64,000 nt of DNA from Herbaspirillum sp. meg3 (GCF_002257565.1 NZ_CP022736.1:4836001-4900000); one strand, 5' to 3'; positions 8,278 through 17,523 are shown, numbered from the stretch's first letter. Notes: generated by a model not told the origin, from the sequence alone. A program made the numbers and translations.

Positions 8278-9083
8278 ACCAGTATCCGATGCAGCACGAC
8301 TTCGAGCACGAAGCGGCTGCCAACATAGGCGAGCAGCAAGACGGCAAACCCGGTCAGGGTGAAACTGAGCGCGGTGCGACCACGCCAGCCTTGCCATCTA
8401 CGTCCCGCCAACAACAAACCGAACAATCCCCAGGACAGCAGTGTAAAGATCGTTTTGTGATCCCACCGGAAGGCCTTGTCAAACAACTGCTCGGAAAACA
8501 CGACGCCCGACAACACGGTCAGCGTCAACAAAATAAAACCGAAAGCAATCAGCCGGAACAGGATCTTTTCCATCGTCAGCAACGCCGGCAGACGATCCAG
8601 CGCCATCGAGAACCAGCCGCTTTGCGCCGGGCCGGGCCGCGTATGCAGGCGCGACTCCTGCAGCACCATCAGCACAGCATGGAAAGCAGCGATGGTCAGC
8701 GTGCTGTAGGCCAGGATGGAAATGGCGATATGCCACAAGAACCAGTCCGACTTGCCCGCCAGAACCACCATATTGCCGGGAAAAACACTCGGCAGAATTA
8801 CCGCCACGGCCGCCACCGGCAGCACCAGCACACGCAGGCTGTCGAGCGAGAAGTTGCGGTTTTCCAGCCAGTAAGCCGCGACCGACACCCACAAGGTGGC
8901 CGACAGCATCACACCAAAACCCACGCGGACGGCGTCGGGCGCAAACATGTCCGCCATCAGGGCGCCGCCGTGCAGCAGCCAGCCGACCACCGTCCCGACC
9001 GAAATCGGCAGGCGCCGTTCAGAAGGCAGGAAAGCGCAGCCCAGGTACAAGAGCGCAGCCAGAATGAAAAAATAAGTTTGCAT
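8274..9083 (-). CDS. YpjD/CcsA-like cytochrome c assembly membrane protein
   Basis: A 269-residue protein with about eight hydrophobic segments. The segment SDWFLWHIAISILAY contains the conserved His of the CcsA/HemX-like family, and the WDHKTIFTLLSW motif near residue 215 is typical of the YpjD branch. The family handles haem during cytochrome c maturation, although the role of YpjD itself is not firmly known. In many Burkholderiales this gene stands head-to-head with ffh; here an ABC transporter operon lies between them. It is followed by the 4-bp-overlapping PP0621-type gene. Confidence 0.88.
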   Translation of the reverse strand: MQTYFFILAALLYLGCAFLPSERRLPISVGTVVGWLLHGGALMADMFAPDAVRVGFGVMLSATLWVSVAAYWLENRNFSLDSLRVLVLPVAAVAVILPSVFPGNMVVLAGKSDWFLWHIAISILAYSTLTIAAFHAVLMVLQESRLHTRPGPAQSGWFSMALDRLPALLTMEKILFRLIAFGFILLTLTVLSGVVFSEQLFDKAFRWDHKTIFTLLSWGLFGLLLAGRRWQGWRGRTALSFTLTGFAVLLLAYVGSRFVLEVVLHRILV

Positions 9084-9184
9084 CGACTAAGTTTACACCA
9101 TGTCACTCATTCACTGACTGCCGCCGACCGCCGGAAACATGTTCGGGAAGCGCTGAATGATCTTACCGGGGAGCAAATGCGAAA

Positions 9185-9219
9185 CCACCCTATTGCTTCG
9201 GACTGAAGCAATAGGGTGG
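9185..9219 (-). terminator. Strong hairpin after the ABC transporter operon
   Basis: A perfect 15-bp stem (9185-9199 with 9205-9219, 5-nt loop), 37 bp past the ATPase stop. On the minus strand only a short T-tract (TTTC) follows, so it may act as a terminator or as a 3'-end stabiliser. It separates the transporter operon from the YpjD-like gene. Confidence 0.65.
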
Positions 9220-9255
9220 GGATGAAACCGCCAAAATCAATGGTGCAAAGAGGCG

Positions 9256-10053
9256 TCAGTCGACTGCCGCCGCACGCATTTCGTCGTGATGATGGCGCTG
9301 CTGCTCTTCCATGACCAGCTGGCCGAGTTCGCGCTTCAGAGCGTTGAACTCCGGGTCGGCCGGGTCCCGCAAGCGCGGCAGCGTGACGGTGATGTCGCGC
9401 TTGATGGTGCCGGGACGATAAGTCATGACGACGATACGGTCCGCCAGATAGATGGCCTCTTCGATACTGTGCGTGACGAACACGATGGTCTTCTTGAACT
9501 CGTCCCAGATGCGCAGCAACTCATCCTGGAGGTTGCGGCGCGTGAGCGCGTCGAGCGCACCAAACGGCTCATCCATCAGCATGATCGGCGAATCCAGCGC
9601 CAGCACACGGGCAATCGCCACCCGCTGACGCATGCCGCCGGACAGATCTTTGGGAAAACGGCTACGGAAGTCGATCAGGCCGAGCTTATCCAGCAACTGC
9701 GTCACGCGTGCCTGGATTTCGGCCTTGGCGACACCCTTGATTTCCAGACCGAAGGCGACGTTCTGCTCCACCGTCATCCAGGGAAACAGCGCGTATTCCT
9801 GAAACACCATGCCGCGATCCGGGCCGGGTTCGGTCACGACCTTGCCGTTGGTGGTGATGCTGCCGCTGCTGGGCAAGGCGAAGCCGGCGATGGCATTGAG
9901 CAGGGTCGACTTGCCACAGCCGGATGGCCCCAGCAAGCAGACGAACTGGCCGTCAGGGATGTCGAGGTTGATGTCTTTGAGCGCCACGACTTCACGGTCG
10001 TCGCTCTTGAAAACCTTGTTGACGCCGGTAACGACGATTTGGGATGCGCTCAT
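9256..10053 (-). CDS. ABC importer ATPase (nitrate/sulfonate/taurine class)
   Basis: A 265-residue cytoplasmic ATPase that would power uptake through the adjacent permease. Walker A is LLGPSGCGKST, the signature is LSGGMRQRVAIARVLA, Walker B is PIMLMDEPFGALD, and the switch His is in VFVTHSIEEA. The sequence belongs to the SsuB/TauB/NrtD group. It is the last gene of a leftward operon, one base after the permease stop. Substrate specificity cannot be read from the ATPase. Confidence 0.93.
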   Translation of the reverse strand: MSASQIVVTGVNKVFKSDDREVVALKDINLDIPDGQFVCLLGPSGCGKSTLLNAIAGFALPSSGSITTNGKVVTEPGPDRGMVFQEYALFPWMTVEQNVAFGLEIKGVAKAEIQARVTQLLDKLGLIDFRSRFPKDLSGGMRQRVAIARVLALDSPIMLMDEPFGALDALTRRNLQDELLRIWDEFKKTIVFVTHSIEEAIYLADRIVVMTYRPGTIKRDITVTLPRLRDPADPEFNALKRELGQLVMEEQQRHHHDEMRAAAVD

Positions 10054-10054
10054 G

Positions 10055-10876
10055 TCAGCTCTCTAGTCCGCGATGCCAGCGCAGCATGTAATTGTTCAGA
10101 CGGCTCATGCCGATGTCGATGGCCAGACCCAGCAAGCCGATGGTGATCATGCCGGCGATGATCTTGTCGGACCAGAAGTATTCACGCGCTTCCATGATGC
10201 GAAAACCGAGGCCGTTGCTGACCGCAATCATCTCCGCCACGATCACCACGATGAAGGCGGTACCGATGCCGATGCGGACACCCGACAGAATATAAGGCAC
10301 GGCCGCCGGCAACATCACCCGCACGAACAGCGTGCGCTGGCTGGCGCCGAGGTTACGTGCCGCGCGCAGGTAGATGCTGTCGACCTGGCGTACGCCGGCG
10401 ATGGTGTTCATCAATACAGGGAAGAACGCGCCCAGCGAAATCAGGAACAGCGCCGGCGGATTGCCCAGCCCGAACCACAGGATCGCCAGCGGAATATAGG
10501 CAATCGGCGGAATCGGACGAATCACCTGCACCGTCAGATTCATCAGCCCGTAGACGCGCTGGCTCGATCCCATCAGCAGACCGAGCGGCAAGGCCAGCCC
10601 GGCGCCGATCAGGAAACCGACCACCACGCGATACAGACTGCCGATGGCGTCGATGATCAGCTCACCCGAAAACAGCCAGGCCAGCCAACTGCCGTCGGCA
10701 GGGTCGTACGGTTTGGTGGGCGACAAGTATTCGAACCACTTGTGCACCACCGCCCACGGCGATGGCAAAACCAGCGGATTGATCCAGCCCAGCGAAGATG
10801 CGCCCTGCCAGATGGCGATCACCACCACCGGCACCAGCAATCCTTGCAAGGCTCCCCCTATTTTTTGTTTTGCCAT
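10055..10876 (-). CDS. ABC importer permease (SsuC/TauC type)
   Basis: A 273-residue inner-membrane permease with about six hydrophobic spans. The EAA-like loop that docks onto the ATPase is visible as DSIYLRAARNLGASQRTLFVRVMLPAA (in pieces: 'RAARNLGASQ' then 'VMLPAAVPYI'). The BPD_transp_1 fold and neighbours place it with taurine/sulfonate/nitrate importers. It lies 34 bp after the substrate-binding protein gene and one base before the ATPase gene. Confidence 0.92.
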   Translation of the reverse strand: MAKQKIGGALQGLLVPVVVIAIWQGASSLGWINPLVLPSPWAVVHKWFEYLSPTKPYDPADGSWLAWLFSGELIIDAIGSLYRVVVGFLIGAGLALPLGLLMGSSQRVYGLMNLTVQVIRPIPPIAYIPLAILWFGLGNPPALFLISLGAFFPVLMNTIAGVRQVDSIYLRAARNLGASQRTLFVRVMLPAAVPYILSGVRIGIGTAFIVVIVAEMIAVSNGLGFRIMEAREYFWSDKIIAGMITIGLLGLAIDIGMSRLNNYMLRWHRGLES

Positions 10877-10910
10877 GTTCGTGGTCCTAGCTGATTTGTT
10901 ACTGAAGGCG

Positions 10911-11873
10911 TTACTTAAGGTTCATGCTTTTCTTGGCCTGCTCCAGCAGATCGGTCTTTACCCAGTCTTTGGCGACAGGCGGCTTGGCCATCTTGCCGGT
11001 GCCGTACTTGGCCATGGTGTCGGTCGTGATCTGGATGTGCTCAGCGGTGATGTCATAGGAGTAAGGCGAATTGCCGATAGCGTCGTAGAAATCTTCCTTG
11101 GTGATCTGATTCTTGAAGATGACTTCGCGCACGTACTTCTCGGCGGTTTCCTTGTTGTCCATGAAGGTCTTGGTGGCTTCCAGGAAGCAGCGCATGAACT
11201 TCTCAGCCAGCGGGCGCTTCTCTTTATAGAACTTCTCGGTCATCACCATGGTGCGGACCGGTTCGCCGATCGGAGTGTCGTACGGCTTCATGACTTCCAC
11301 GCCGAAGCCCTTGTTGATGGCTTGCGAGGATTGCGGTTCGCTCTGCATCATGGCGTCGATGTTCTTGCCCAGCAGCGCCTGGTTCAGATCGGCGAAAGCC
11401 AGATAGACGATGGTCACGTCCTTGGAGGTCAGGCCGTTCTGGCCGAGTTCGGCGTCGAGCAGCACTTCATGAATACCGCCGCGGGTCACGCCGACTTTCT
11501 TGCCCTTCAGATCCTTGACCGACTTGATGCCGGAATCCTTGGCCGCCACCAGACGCGCACCGCCCTTGGCGAAACCGGCGACGACATAGATAGGCGCACC
11601 GTTGGCACGGCCGGAGATAGCGGCTTCCGATGCGGTCGTACCAACGTCGAGCTCACCGGCGAGGATGCCTTGCATCACATCAGGGCCTTTCGGAAAGACT
11701 TTTTCGTCAACCTTGATGCCGCATTTCGGGGCAATTTCCTTGATATAGGACACCGCACCGTAGTGGGCGAATTTGAGGTTGCCGAGACGCACCACCTCTT
11801 GGGCTGCCGCGTTCAGCGAAACTCCGGTTGCCAGAACAGCCATTGCAGCTGCCGCGATGAGTTGCTTGTTCAT
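10911..11873 (-). CDS. ABC importer periplasmic substrate-binding protein
   Basis: A 320-residue exported protein with a classic Sec signal peptide (about 1-24, ending NAAA-QE). The mature part is an NMT1/SsuA-like bilobal binding protein: it opens VVRLGNLKFAHYGAV and has GELDVGTTASEAA and DLKGKKVGVTRGG as lobe-1 landmarks. It is the first gene of the three-gene importer operon. The family binds nitrate, sulfonates, taurine or pyrimidine precursors; the ligand here cannot be predicted from sequence alone, and no catabolic enzyme beside it narrows the choice. Confidence 0.9.
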   Translation of the reverse strand: MNKQLIAAAAMAVLATGVSLNAAAQEVVRLGNLKFAHYGAVSYIKEIAPKCGIKVDEKVFPKGPDVMQGILAGELDVGTTASEAAISGRANGAPIYVVAGFAKGGARLVAAKDSGIKSVKDLKGKKVGVTRGGIHEVLLDAELGQNGLTSKDVTIVYLAFADLNQALLGKNIDAMMQSEPQSSQAINKGFGVEVMKPYDTPIGEPVRTMVMTEKFYKEKRPLAEKFMRCFLEATKTFMDNKETAEKYVREVIFKNQITKEDFYDAIGNSPYSYDITAEHIQITTDTMAKYGTGKMAKPPVAKDWVKTDLLEQAKKSMNLK

Positions 11874-12157
11874 CTCTCTCTCCTGTCGTTATGTTTGCGC
11901 CGCCAGCGCAATACGCCGCGGGGTTGATATGCGTCTTCCTCGTGGGAAGAACTGTCCATTCAGATGCAACGCCACTGTATACACAATTACGCCAGCGAGA
12001 ACAATACCGTACTTTCCCTTACTCATGCTGAGCCGGCTGCCGAGATCAACGCTGCCGGGCCTGCCGATCAGGTAAAATGGCGGTTTCCCTTGCGGTTGAC
12101 GCCCGGTTTTCCCGGCACGCTGACCGCCCTCTTTTCTTCAAAGTCTAACGGTTCATC

Positions 12158-13525
12158 ATGCTCGACAATCTGACCCAACGCCTTGCCAAAGTCGTCAAAA
12201 CCATGCGCGGCGAGGCGCGCCTGACCGAATCCAATACCGCCGAAATGCTGCGCGAAGTACGTCTGGCGCTGCTCGAGGCCGACGTTGCCCTGCCTGCCGT
12301 GCGCGAGTTCATCGCCAAGGTCAAGGAAAAAGCCGTCGGCGAAGAAGTCATCGGCTCGCTGACGCCAGGCCAGGCGCTGGTCGGCGTGGTGCAGCGCGAA
12401 CTGGCCAGCCTGATGGGTGCCGACCTTGGCCCGGAAGCATCGCAGCTTAACTTCGCCACCCAGCCGCCGGCAATCATCCTGATGGCCGGTCTGCAGGGTG
12501 CGGGTAAAACCACCACCGTCGGTAAGCTCGCCAAGTACCTGCGCGAAAACAAGAAGAAAAAAGTCCTGACGGTCTCCGCCGACGTCTACCGTCCGGCTGC
12601 GATCGGCCAGTTGGAAACCGTGACCGGCCAGGCCGGCGCCGACTTCTTCCCGACCAAGACCACTGACAAGCCGGTCGACATCGCTTTGGCAGCACTCGAT
12701 TATGCCAAGCGCCATTTCCATGACGTCCTGATCATCGACACCGCCGGCCGCCTGGGTATCGACGAAGCGATGATGCAAGAAATCAGCGCCGTGCACGCTG
12801 CCGTCAAACCGATCGAAACCCTGTTCGTGGTCGACGCCATGCTCGGCCAGGACGCCATCAACACCGCCAAAGCCTTCAGCGACGCTCTGCCGCTGACCGG
12901 TATCGTCCTTACCAAACTGGACGGCGACTCGCGCGGTGGTGCAGCGCTGTCGGTGCGTCACATCACCGGCAAGCCGATCAAGTTTGCCGGCGTAGCAGAA
13001 AAGCTGGACGGTCTGGAAGCCTTCGATCCGAGCCGCATGGCCAATCGTATTCTCGGCATGGGCGACATCCTGGCGCTGGTCGAAGAGGCCCGCAAAGGCG
13101 TCGACGTCGCAGCTGCACAAGATCTGGCGCAGAAGATCAAGAGCGGCGGCAAGTTCGATCTCAACGATTTCAAGGCGCAGCTCGGCCAGATGAAAAAGAT
13201 GGGCGGCATGGCCGGCCTGCTCGACAAGCTGCCGGCCCAGATGCAGCAAGCCGCCGGCAACGCCAATATGGACCAGGCTGAAAAGCAGGTGCGCCGCATG
13301 GAAGGCATGATCAATTCGATGACGCTGCAGGAGCGCGCCAAGCCCGAACTGATCAAGGCCACCCGCAAGCGCCGCATCGCTGCCGGCGCCGGTGTCCAGG
13401 TACAGGAAGTCAACCGCATGCTGGCCCAGTTCGAGCAAATGCAAACGATGATGAAAAAGCTCAAGGGCGGCGGCATGATGAAGATGATGCGCAGCATGAA
13501 GGGCATGATGCCGGGCATGCGTTAA
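12158..13525 (+). CDS. ffh: Signal recognition particle GTPase
   Basis: Ffh (455 residues) binds 4.5S RNA and signal sequences of nascent inner-membrane proteins and delivers ribosomes to FtsY. The N-domain helices occupy about 1-90; the GTPase G1 loop is GLQGAGKT at 111-118, with DTAGRLG and TKLDGD further on. The methionine-rich M-domain begins near 330 and ends with the MMKKLKGGGMMKMMRSMKG-type tail that cradles signal peptides. It stands alone, divergent from the ABC importer, with its own terminator. Confidence 0.98.
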   Translation: MLDNLTQRLAKVVKTMRGEARLTESNTAEMLREVRLALLEADVALPAVREFIAKVKEKAVGEEVIGSLTPGQALVGVVQRELASLMGADLGPEASQLNFATQPPAIILMAGLQGAGKTTTVGKLAKYLRENKKKKVLTVSADVYRPAAIGQLETVTGQAGADFFPTKTTDKPVDIALAALDYAKRHFHDVLIIDTAGRLGIDEAMMQEISAVHAAVKPIETLFVVDAMLGQDAINTAKAFSDALPLTGIVLTKLDGDSRGGAALSVRHITGKPIKFAGVAEKLDGLEAFDPSRMANRILGMGDILALVEEARKGVDVAAAQDLAQKIKSGGKFDLNDFKAQLGQMKKMGGMAGLLDKLPAQMQQAAGNANMDQAEKQVRRMEGMINSMTLQERAKPELIKATRKRRIAAGAGVQVQEVNRMLAQFEQMQTMMKKLKGGGMMKMMRSMKGMMPGMR

Positions 13526-13588
13526 GCGCTCGTAAGATCCGAAAAAGGCTGGGAAAACTCCGGTTTCGAGTGAGATCCAGGCAAGTGC

Positions 13589-13612
13589 AAAAGCCGCTCC
13601 AGGCGGCTTTTT
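13589..13612 (+). terminator. Rho-independent terminator of ffh
   Basis: A 7-bp stem (13591-13597 with 13603-13609, 5-nt loop) preceded by As and followed by a T-run, about 65 bp after the ffh stop. Confidence 0.85.
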
Positions 13613-13782
13613 GAGAGGGTTGAAGCAGTTTTTTGAAGTTGTCGTGGCTTATAGCGTGTTTTCCCTCTGAAAACCGCTAAAAAACACTTGCATCGCCGGG
13701 AAAACCGCACCACTATTGTCGGTGCGTGATTTGCGCATTCAACTCTTTCCTTGCTTTGACCCCTTATTAAGGAGGCTTACAG

Positions 13783-14244
13783 ATGGCCACAGCCAAAAAA
13801 CCCGCAGCCGCAGCGAAGAAGCCCGTAGCAAAAGCAGCACCGAAAGCAGCACCGAAGAAAGCAGTCGCAGCACCGAAGAAAGCAGCAGCTCCAAAGGCAG
13901 CCGCTAAACCAGCAGCAAAAGCAGCCGCTCCAAAGAAAGCCGCAGCGCCAAAAGCAGCCGCCAAGCCAGCAGCAAAGAAACCAGCAGTCAAGCGCACTCC
14001 CAACGCCGCATTCATGAAGCCGCTGACACCATCGGCAGCACTGGCAGAAGTCGTCGGCGCCAAACCTCTGCCACGCACTGAAGTCACCAAGAAGGTGTGG
14101 GAATACATCAAGAAACACAAACTGCAAAACCCCGAAAACAAACGCAACATCGACGCAGATGACAAGTTGAAGGTTGTGTTCGGCGGCAAGAAACAGGTAT
14201 CGATGTTTGAAATGACCAAGCTGATTTCCGGCCATTTGAAATAA
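13783..14244 (+). CDS. SWIB/MDM2-domain protein with histone H1-like N-terminus
   Basis: A 153-residue basic protein. Residues 1-70 are Ala/Lys/Pro repeats like the H1-like protein at 1255-1974; residues 75-150 form a SWIB/MDM2 domain (KPLTPSAALAEVVG ... KVWEYIKKHKLQ ... ISGHLK). SWIB domains are best known from eukaryotic chromatin remodelling complexes, and in bacteria they occur mainly in chlamydiae and some proteobacteria. The fusion suggests a nucleoid-associated role, but no partner is known here. An AAGGAGG lies about eight bases before the ATG, and a very strong terminator follows. Confidence 0.9.
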   Translation: MATAKKPAAAAKKPVAKAAPKAAPKKAVAAPKKAAAPKAAAKPAAKAAAPKKAAAPKAAAKPAAKKPAVKRTPNAAFMKPLTPSAALAEVVGAKPLPRTEVTKKVWEYIKKHKLQNPENKRNIDADDKLKVVFGGKKQVSMFEMTKLISGHLK

Positions 14245-14273
14245 GCAATACAGGTTTTTGCAGACTCGCTTGC

Positions 14274-14312
14274 AAAACAAAAACGCCCGCATCGCGCGGG
14301 CGTTTTTGTTTT
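14274..14312 (+). terminator. Strong rho-independent terminator
   Basis: A perfect 17-bp stem (14274-14290 with 14296-14312, 5-nt loop) with A-rich left and T-rich right arms, 30 bp after the SWIB gene stop. It could act in both directions. Confidence 0.92.
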
Positions 14313-14508
14313 CTGTCGATTACTCTTCAGCAATGATTATTTATGCCGCAATAGCGGATACATTCGACAAGCGCATTGCGACTACGCCGGACAATCCCAA
14401 GCACCGACAGTGCATTCCTACAAGGCGGCGATATCGCTGTCGCCGGGTGAACTTTGCTGTTTACGTCAGGGTCTAGAACGTATGGACGTTTACCGAAAGG
14501 ACACCAGC

Positions 14509-14961
14509 ATGACATTTTCCCATCCAAACATTGCTCCCCGTACCAAACCCCTCGCTCATCTCGCGCTGCGCAAGACAGTCGCCATGCTGAGCGTTGCCGC
14601 TGCCGGCCTGCTGATCACGAGTGCCGCTTTGGCTGCGGGTGCAAGCGGCAAGAGCAACGCCGAATTGGACGCGCAATATCAACGTGAAAAGGCGGTCTGC
14701 ACCAGCGGCCAGTCAAACCAGGACAAGGCCACCTGTCTGCGTGAAGCCGGTGCTGCATATCAACAAGCAAAGCAAGGCAGCCTGCAAACTAACCAGTCGC
14801 AGCAATACAGCCGGAACGCGATAGAACGCTGTAAGTCTTTGCCGACACAGGATCAGGCAGACTGCCAGCGACGCATCGATAATCCGACCGAAGTTGAGGG
14901 CAATGCACTGTCCGGCGGCATCTTGCGCAAGGAAGTGACCGTGGTGCCGGCATCCCAATAG
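14509..14961 (+). CDS. Predicted exported protein of unknown function
   Basis: A 150-residue protein I do not recognise. The ATG at 14509 is preferred because GAAAGGA precedes it; a longer reading from 14482 or 14410 is possible. The first 43 residues contain a long, charged n-region, a hydrophobic core (AMLSVAAAGLLITSAALAAG) and a plausible signal-peptidase site after ALA. The mature part is hydrophilic and rich in Gln, Asn and Lys, with four cysteines (VCTSG, ATCLREAG, ERCKSL, ADCQRR) that could form two disulfides in the periplasm. It is flanked by terminators, so it is probably a single-gene unit. Confidence 0.72.
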   Translation: MTFSHPNIAPRTKPLAHLALRKTVAMLSVAAAGLLITSAALAAGASGKSNAELDAQYQREKAVCTSGQSNQDKATCLREAGAAYQQAKQGSLQTNQSQQYSRNAIERCKSLPTQDQADCQRRIDNPTEVEGNALSGGILRKEVTVVPASQ

Positions 14962-15019
14962 GACAACTAAAGAACGCAGCACTTCACCACGGCAAGCCAA
15001 GGGACTAGCGACGCCGACG

Positions 15020-15063
15020 GAGGGAATCAACGCAAGGCAGGAACGCGGAGATTCCCTCTTTTT
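15020..15063 (+). terminator. Rho-independent terminator of the exported protein gene
   Basis: A 9-bp stem (15020-15028 with 15050-15058) encloses a 21-nt loop and is followed by five T residues. Confidence 0.75.
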
Positions 15064-15166
15064 ATTGGCATATTATTTCTTCGTATCGCATTGCGTCACT
15101 GCGCTTTTTGATAAGCGCACTACGTCATCGAATCGATACCTGCCTTGGCAGCACTGCACCGTATTG

Positions 15167-15781
15167 CTATTGCGCGGCATACTCCCATCGCTTCTTCGCC
15201 TTCAAAACCGCCGCCGGATACTCCGGCAAGCCGCGGCTACCGTTGTACTTACCAAGCGCCATGAAGTAATCCCCACCTTCCTGATCGAGATATAGACGCA
15301 AGATGGCGCAGCCGTAGCGCAGATTGCTGCGCATGTGAAACAGCTTGCGGCGATCACCGTCGCCGATCGCACGCGTCCAAAACGGCATGACCTGCATGTA
15401 ACCACTGGCGCCTGCAGATGAGATTGCGTATTTGCGAAATGCCGATTCGACCTGAATCAGTCCAAGCACCAACGCCGGATCGAGTCCGGCACGGGTGGCT
15501 TCATACCAGGCACTTTCGAGAAATTCGATTCTTTCCTGACGATCAGGCAGCTTGTCGGACAAGCGCGCGGACATGTCGCCGAGCCAGTTGAGATAGACGA
15601 TGCGCTGTTCGATGTCATTGAATTGCGGCTTGGGCGGACGAGCGTCTGCCACCACTTGCGCCAGGGCCAGGGTGACGGAATCGGCCAGGCGCTCTTCTTG
15701 TTGATTTCCGGCGTGGGCGGGCAGATTGCCGCACCACGCCAAGGAAAGAAGTGATAGCTGAAGCAGGCACAGTACGCGCAT
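15167..15781 (-). CDS. Lytic transglycosylase (SLT domain)
   Basis: A 204-residue exported peptidoglycan lyase. A signal peptide covers about 1-24. The goose-lysozyme-like SLT domain begins near residue 90: LVLGLIQVESAFRKYA has the catalytic Glu in the usual VESAF context, SAGASGYMQVMPFW is the substrate-binding motif, and LGKYNGSRG the third. It would cut the glycan strand to give 1,6-anhydro-MurNAc ends, the substrates recycled by AmpD. It lies 17 bp downstream of proS on the same strand, an arrangement I know from other Burkholderiales. Confidence 0.92.
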   Translation of the reverse strand: MRVLCLLQLSLLSLAWCGNLPAHAGNQQEERLADSVTLALAQVVADARPPKPQFNDIEQRIVYLNWLGDMSARLSDKLPDRQERIEFLESAWYEATRAGLDPALVLGLIQVESAFRKYAISSAGASGYMQVMPFWTRAIGDGDRRKLFHMRSNLRYGCAILRLYLDQEGGDYFMALGKYNGSRGLPEYPAAVLKAKKRWEYAAQ

Positions 15782-15798
15782 GCTTTTACGCTTTCAGA

Positions 15799-17523
15799 TC
15801 AGGCAAGCTTGCCTTTGACGAAGTCCAGCGCGTCGGCCAGTGGCACCGATGTCGCAGCGGTATCGCGACGACCCTGGTATTCGATCTGGCCATCTTTCAG
15901 ACCACGGTCGCCGATAACGATGCGATGCGGCACGCCGATCAACTCCCAGTCTGCAAACATCGCGCCCGGACGTTCGCCGCGATCATCCAGAATGACGTCG
16001 ACGCCGGCTGCCAGCAGCGCGTCATACAGCTTGTCGATCTCGGTTTTGACCGCCTCGCTGCGGTCGTAACCCATCGGGCACAGCACCACTTCAAACGGCG
16101 CCAGCGTGGCCGGCCAGATGATGCCTTTGTCGTCGAAGTTCTGTTCGATGGCAGCACCCAGGATACGGGTGACGCCGATGCCGTAACAGCCCATTTGCAA
16201 CGGTTGTGGCTTGCCTGCTTCGTCGAGGTAAGTTGCCTTCATCGACTCCGAATACGCGGTGCCGAGCTGGAACACGTGGCCAACTTCGATACCGCGCTGG
16301 ATCGCCAGCACGCCCTTGCCGTCCGGCGACGCATCGCCTTCGACGACGTTGCGGAGGTCGGCGACGACAGGCTCAGGCAGATCGCGGCCCCAGTTGGCGC
16401 CCGTGTAGTGGAAGTCTGCTTCATTGGCGCCGCAGACGAAATCACTCATGTTGGCGACGGTACGGTCGGCAACAACCTTGACCGGTTTCTTGGTGCCGAT
16501 CGGGCCGAGATAGCCTGGCGGCGTACCAAACCATTCGACGATTTCGGCTTCGTTGGCGAAACGATAATTGGCAAGGCCCGGGATTTTGCCGGCTTTGACT
16601 TCGTTGAGCTCGTGATCGCCACGCAGCAACAGCAGCCAGACTTCCTTGTCTTCCGGCTTGTCTTTCTCGACGGTCAGGACGATGGACTTGATGGTGCGTT
16701 CCAGCGGCAGCTTCAGCAACTCGGCCACGGCTTCGCACTTGGCTTTGCCCGGCGTCGCGGTCTTGGTCAGCGCTTCGGTGGCAGCGCCACGGGTGGCATT
16801 GACGGCCACGGCTTCCGCGGCTTCCATGTTGGCGGCGTAGTCGGAGGTCGGGCAGTACACCAGCGCGTCTTCGCCGGTGGCGGCGATGACGTGAAATTCA
16901 TGCGAACCGGAACCGCCGATGGCGCCATTATCGGCGGCCACGGCGCGGAATTGCAGGCCGAAACGGTCGAAAATGCGGACATACGCGTCATACATGATCT
17001 GATAAGACTTCTTCAGACCGTCCACATCGCGGTCGAAGGAGTAGGCGTCCTTCATCGTAAATTCGCGGCCGCGCATCAGGCCGAAACGTGGACGGCGTTC
17101 GTCGCGGAATTTGGTCTGGATATGATAGAAGTTGACCGGCAATTGCTTGTAGCTGCGCAACTCGGTGCGAGCGACGTCGGTGACGACTTCTTCCGAGGTT
17201 GGCTGGATGGCGAAGTCGCGGCCATGGCGATCCTTCACGCGCATCAGCTCAGGCCCCATCTTGTCCCAGCGGCCGGTTTCCTGCCACAGCTCGGCCGGCT
17301 GAACCACCGGCATCAGCAGCTCGACGGCGCCGGAGCGGTTCATTTCTTCACGCACGATCGCTTCCACCTTGCGAATCACGCGCAGGCCCATCGGCATGTA
17401 GGTATAGATGCCGGAGCCGAGCCGCTTGATCATACCGGCCCGCATCATCAGCTTGTGGCTGACGATTTCGGCGTCGGAAGGAGCTTCTTTCAAGGTGGAA
17501 ATAAAAAATCGGGAGGCGCGCAT
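15799..17523 (-). CDS. proS: Prolyl-tRNA synthetase
   Basis: ProS (574 residues) charges tRNA-Pro. Its length fits the bacterial type with an editing (INS) domain between class II motifs 2 and 3. Class II motif 1 is near residue 50-70 (VEAIVREEMNRSGAVEL), motif 2 around FRDERRPRFGLMRGREF, and motif 3 near GVTRILGAAIEQ; the C-terminal anticodon-binding domain follows. The substrate tRNA-Pro(CGG) is encoded at 23717-23793 in this window. The start at 17523 is ATG. rppH is divergent upstream. Confidence 0.98.
   Translation of the reverse strand: MRASRFFISTLKEAPSDAEIVSHKLMMRAGMIKRLGSGIYTYMPMGLRVIRKVEAIVREEMNRSGAVELLMPVVQPAELWQETGRWDKMGPELMRVKDRHGRDFAIQPTSEEVVTDVARTELRSYKQLPVNFYHIQTKFRDERRPRFGLMRGREFTMKDAYSFDRDVDGLKKSYQIMYDAYVRIFDRFGLQFRAVAADNGAIGGSGSHEFHVIAATGEDALVYCPTSDYAANMEAAEAVAVNATRGAATEALTKTATPGKAKCEAVAELLKLPLERTIKSIVLTVEKDKPEDKEVWLLLLRGDHELNEVKAGKIPGLANYRFANEAEIVEWFGTPPGYLGPIGTKKPVKVVADRTVANMSDFVCGANEADFHYTGANWGRDLPEPVVADLRNVVEGDASPDGKGVLAIQRGIEVGHVFQLGTAYSESMKATYLDEAGKPQPLQMGCYGIGVTRILGAAIEQNFDDKGIIWPATLAPFEVVLCPMGYDRSEAVKTEIDKLYDALLAAGVDVILDDRGERPGAMFADWELIGVPHRIVIGDRGLKDGQIEYQGRRDTAATSVPLADALDFVKGKLA

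Noticed and set aside
12068..13444. 458-codon minus-strand frame opposite ffh
   Set aside because: Antisense of ffh; ffh carries all SRP GTPase motifs.
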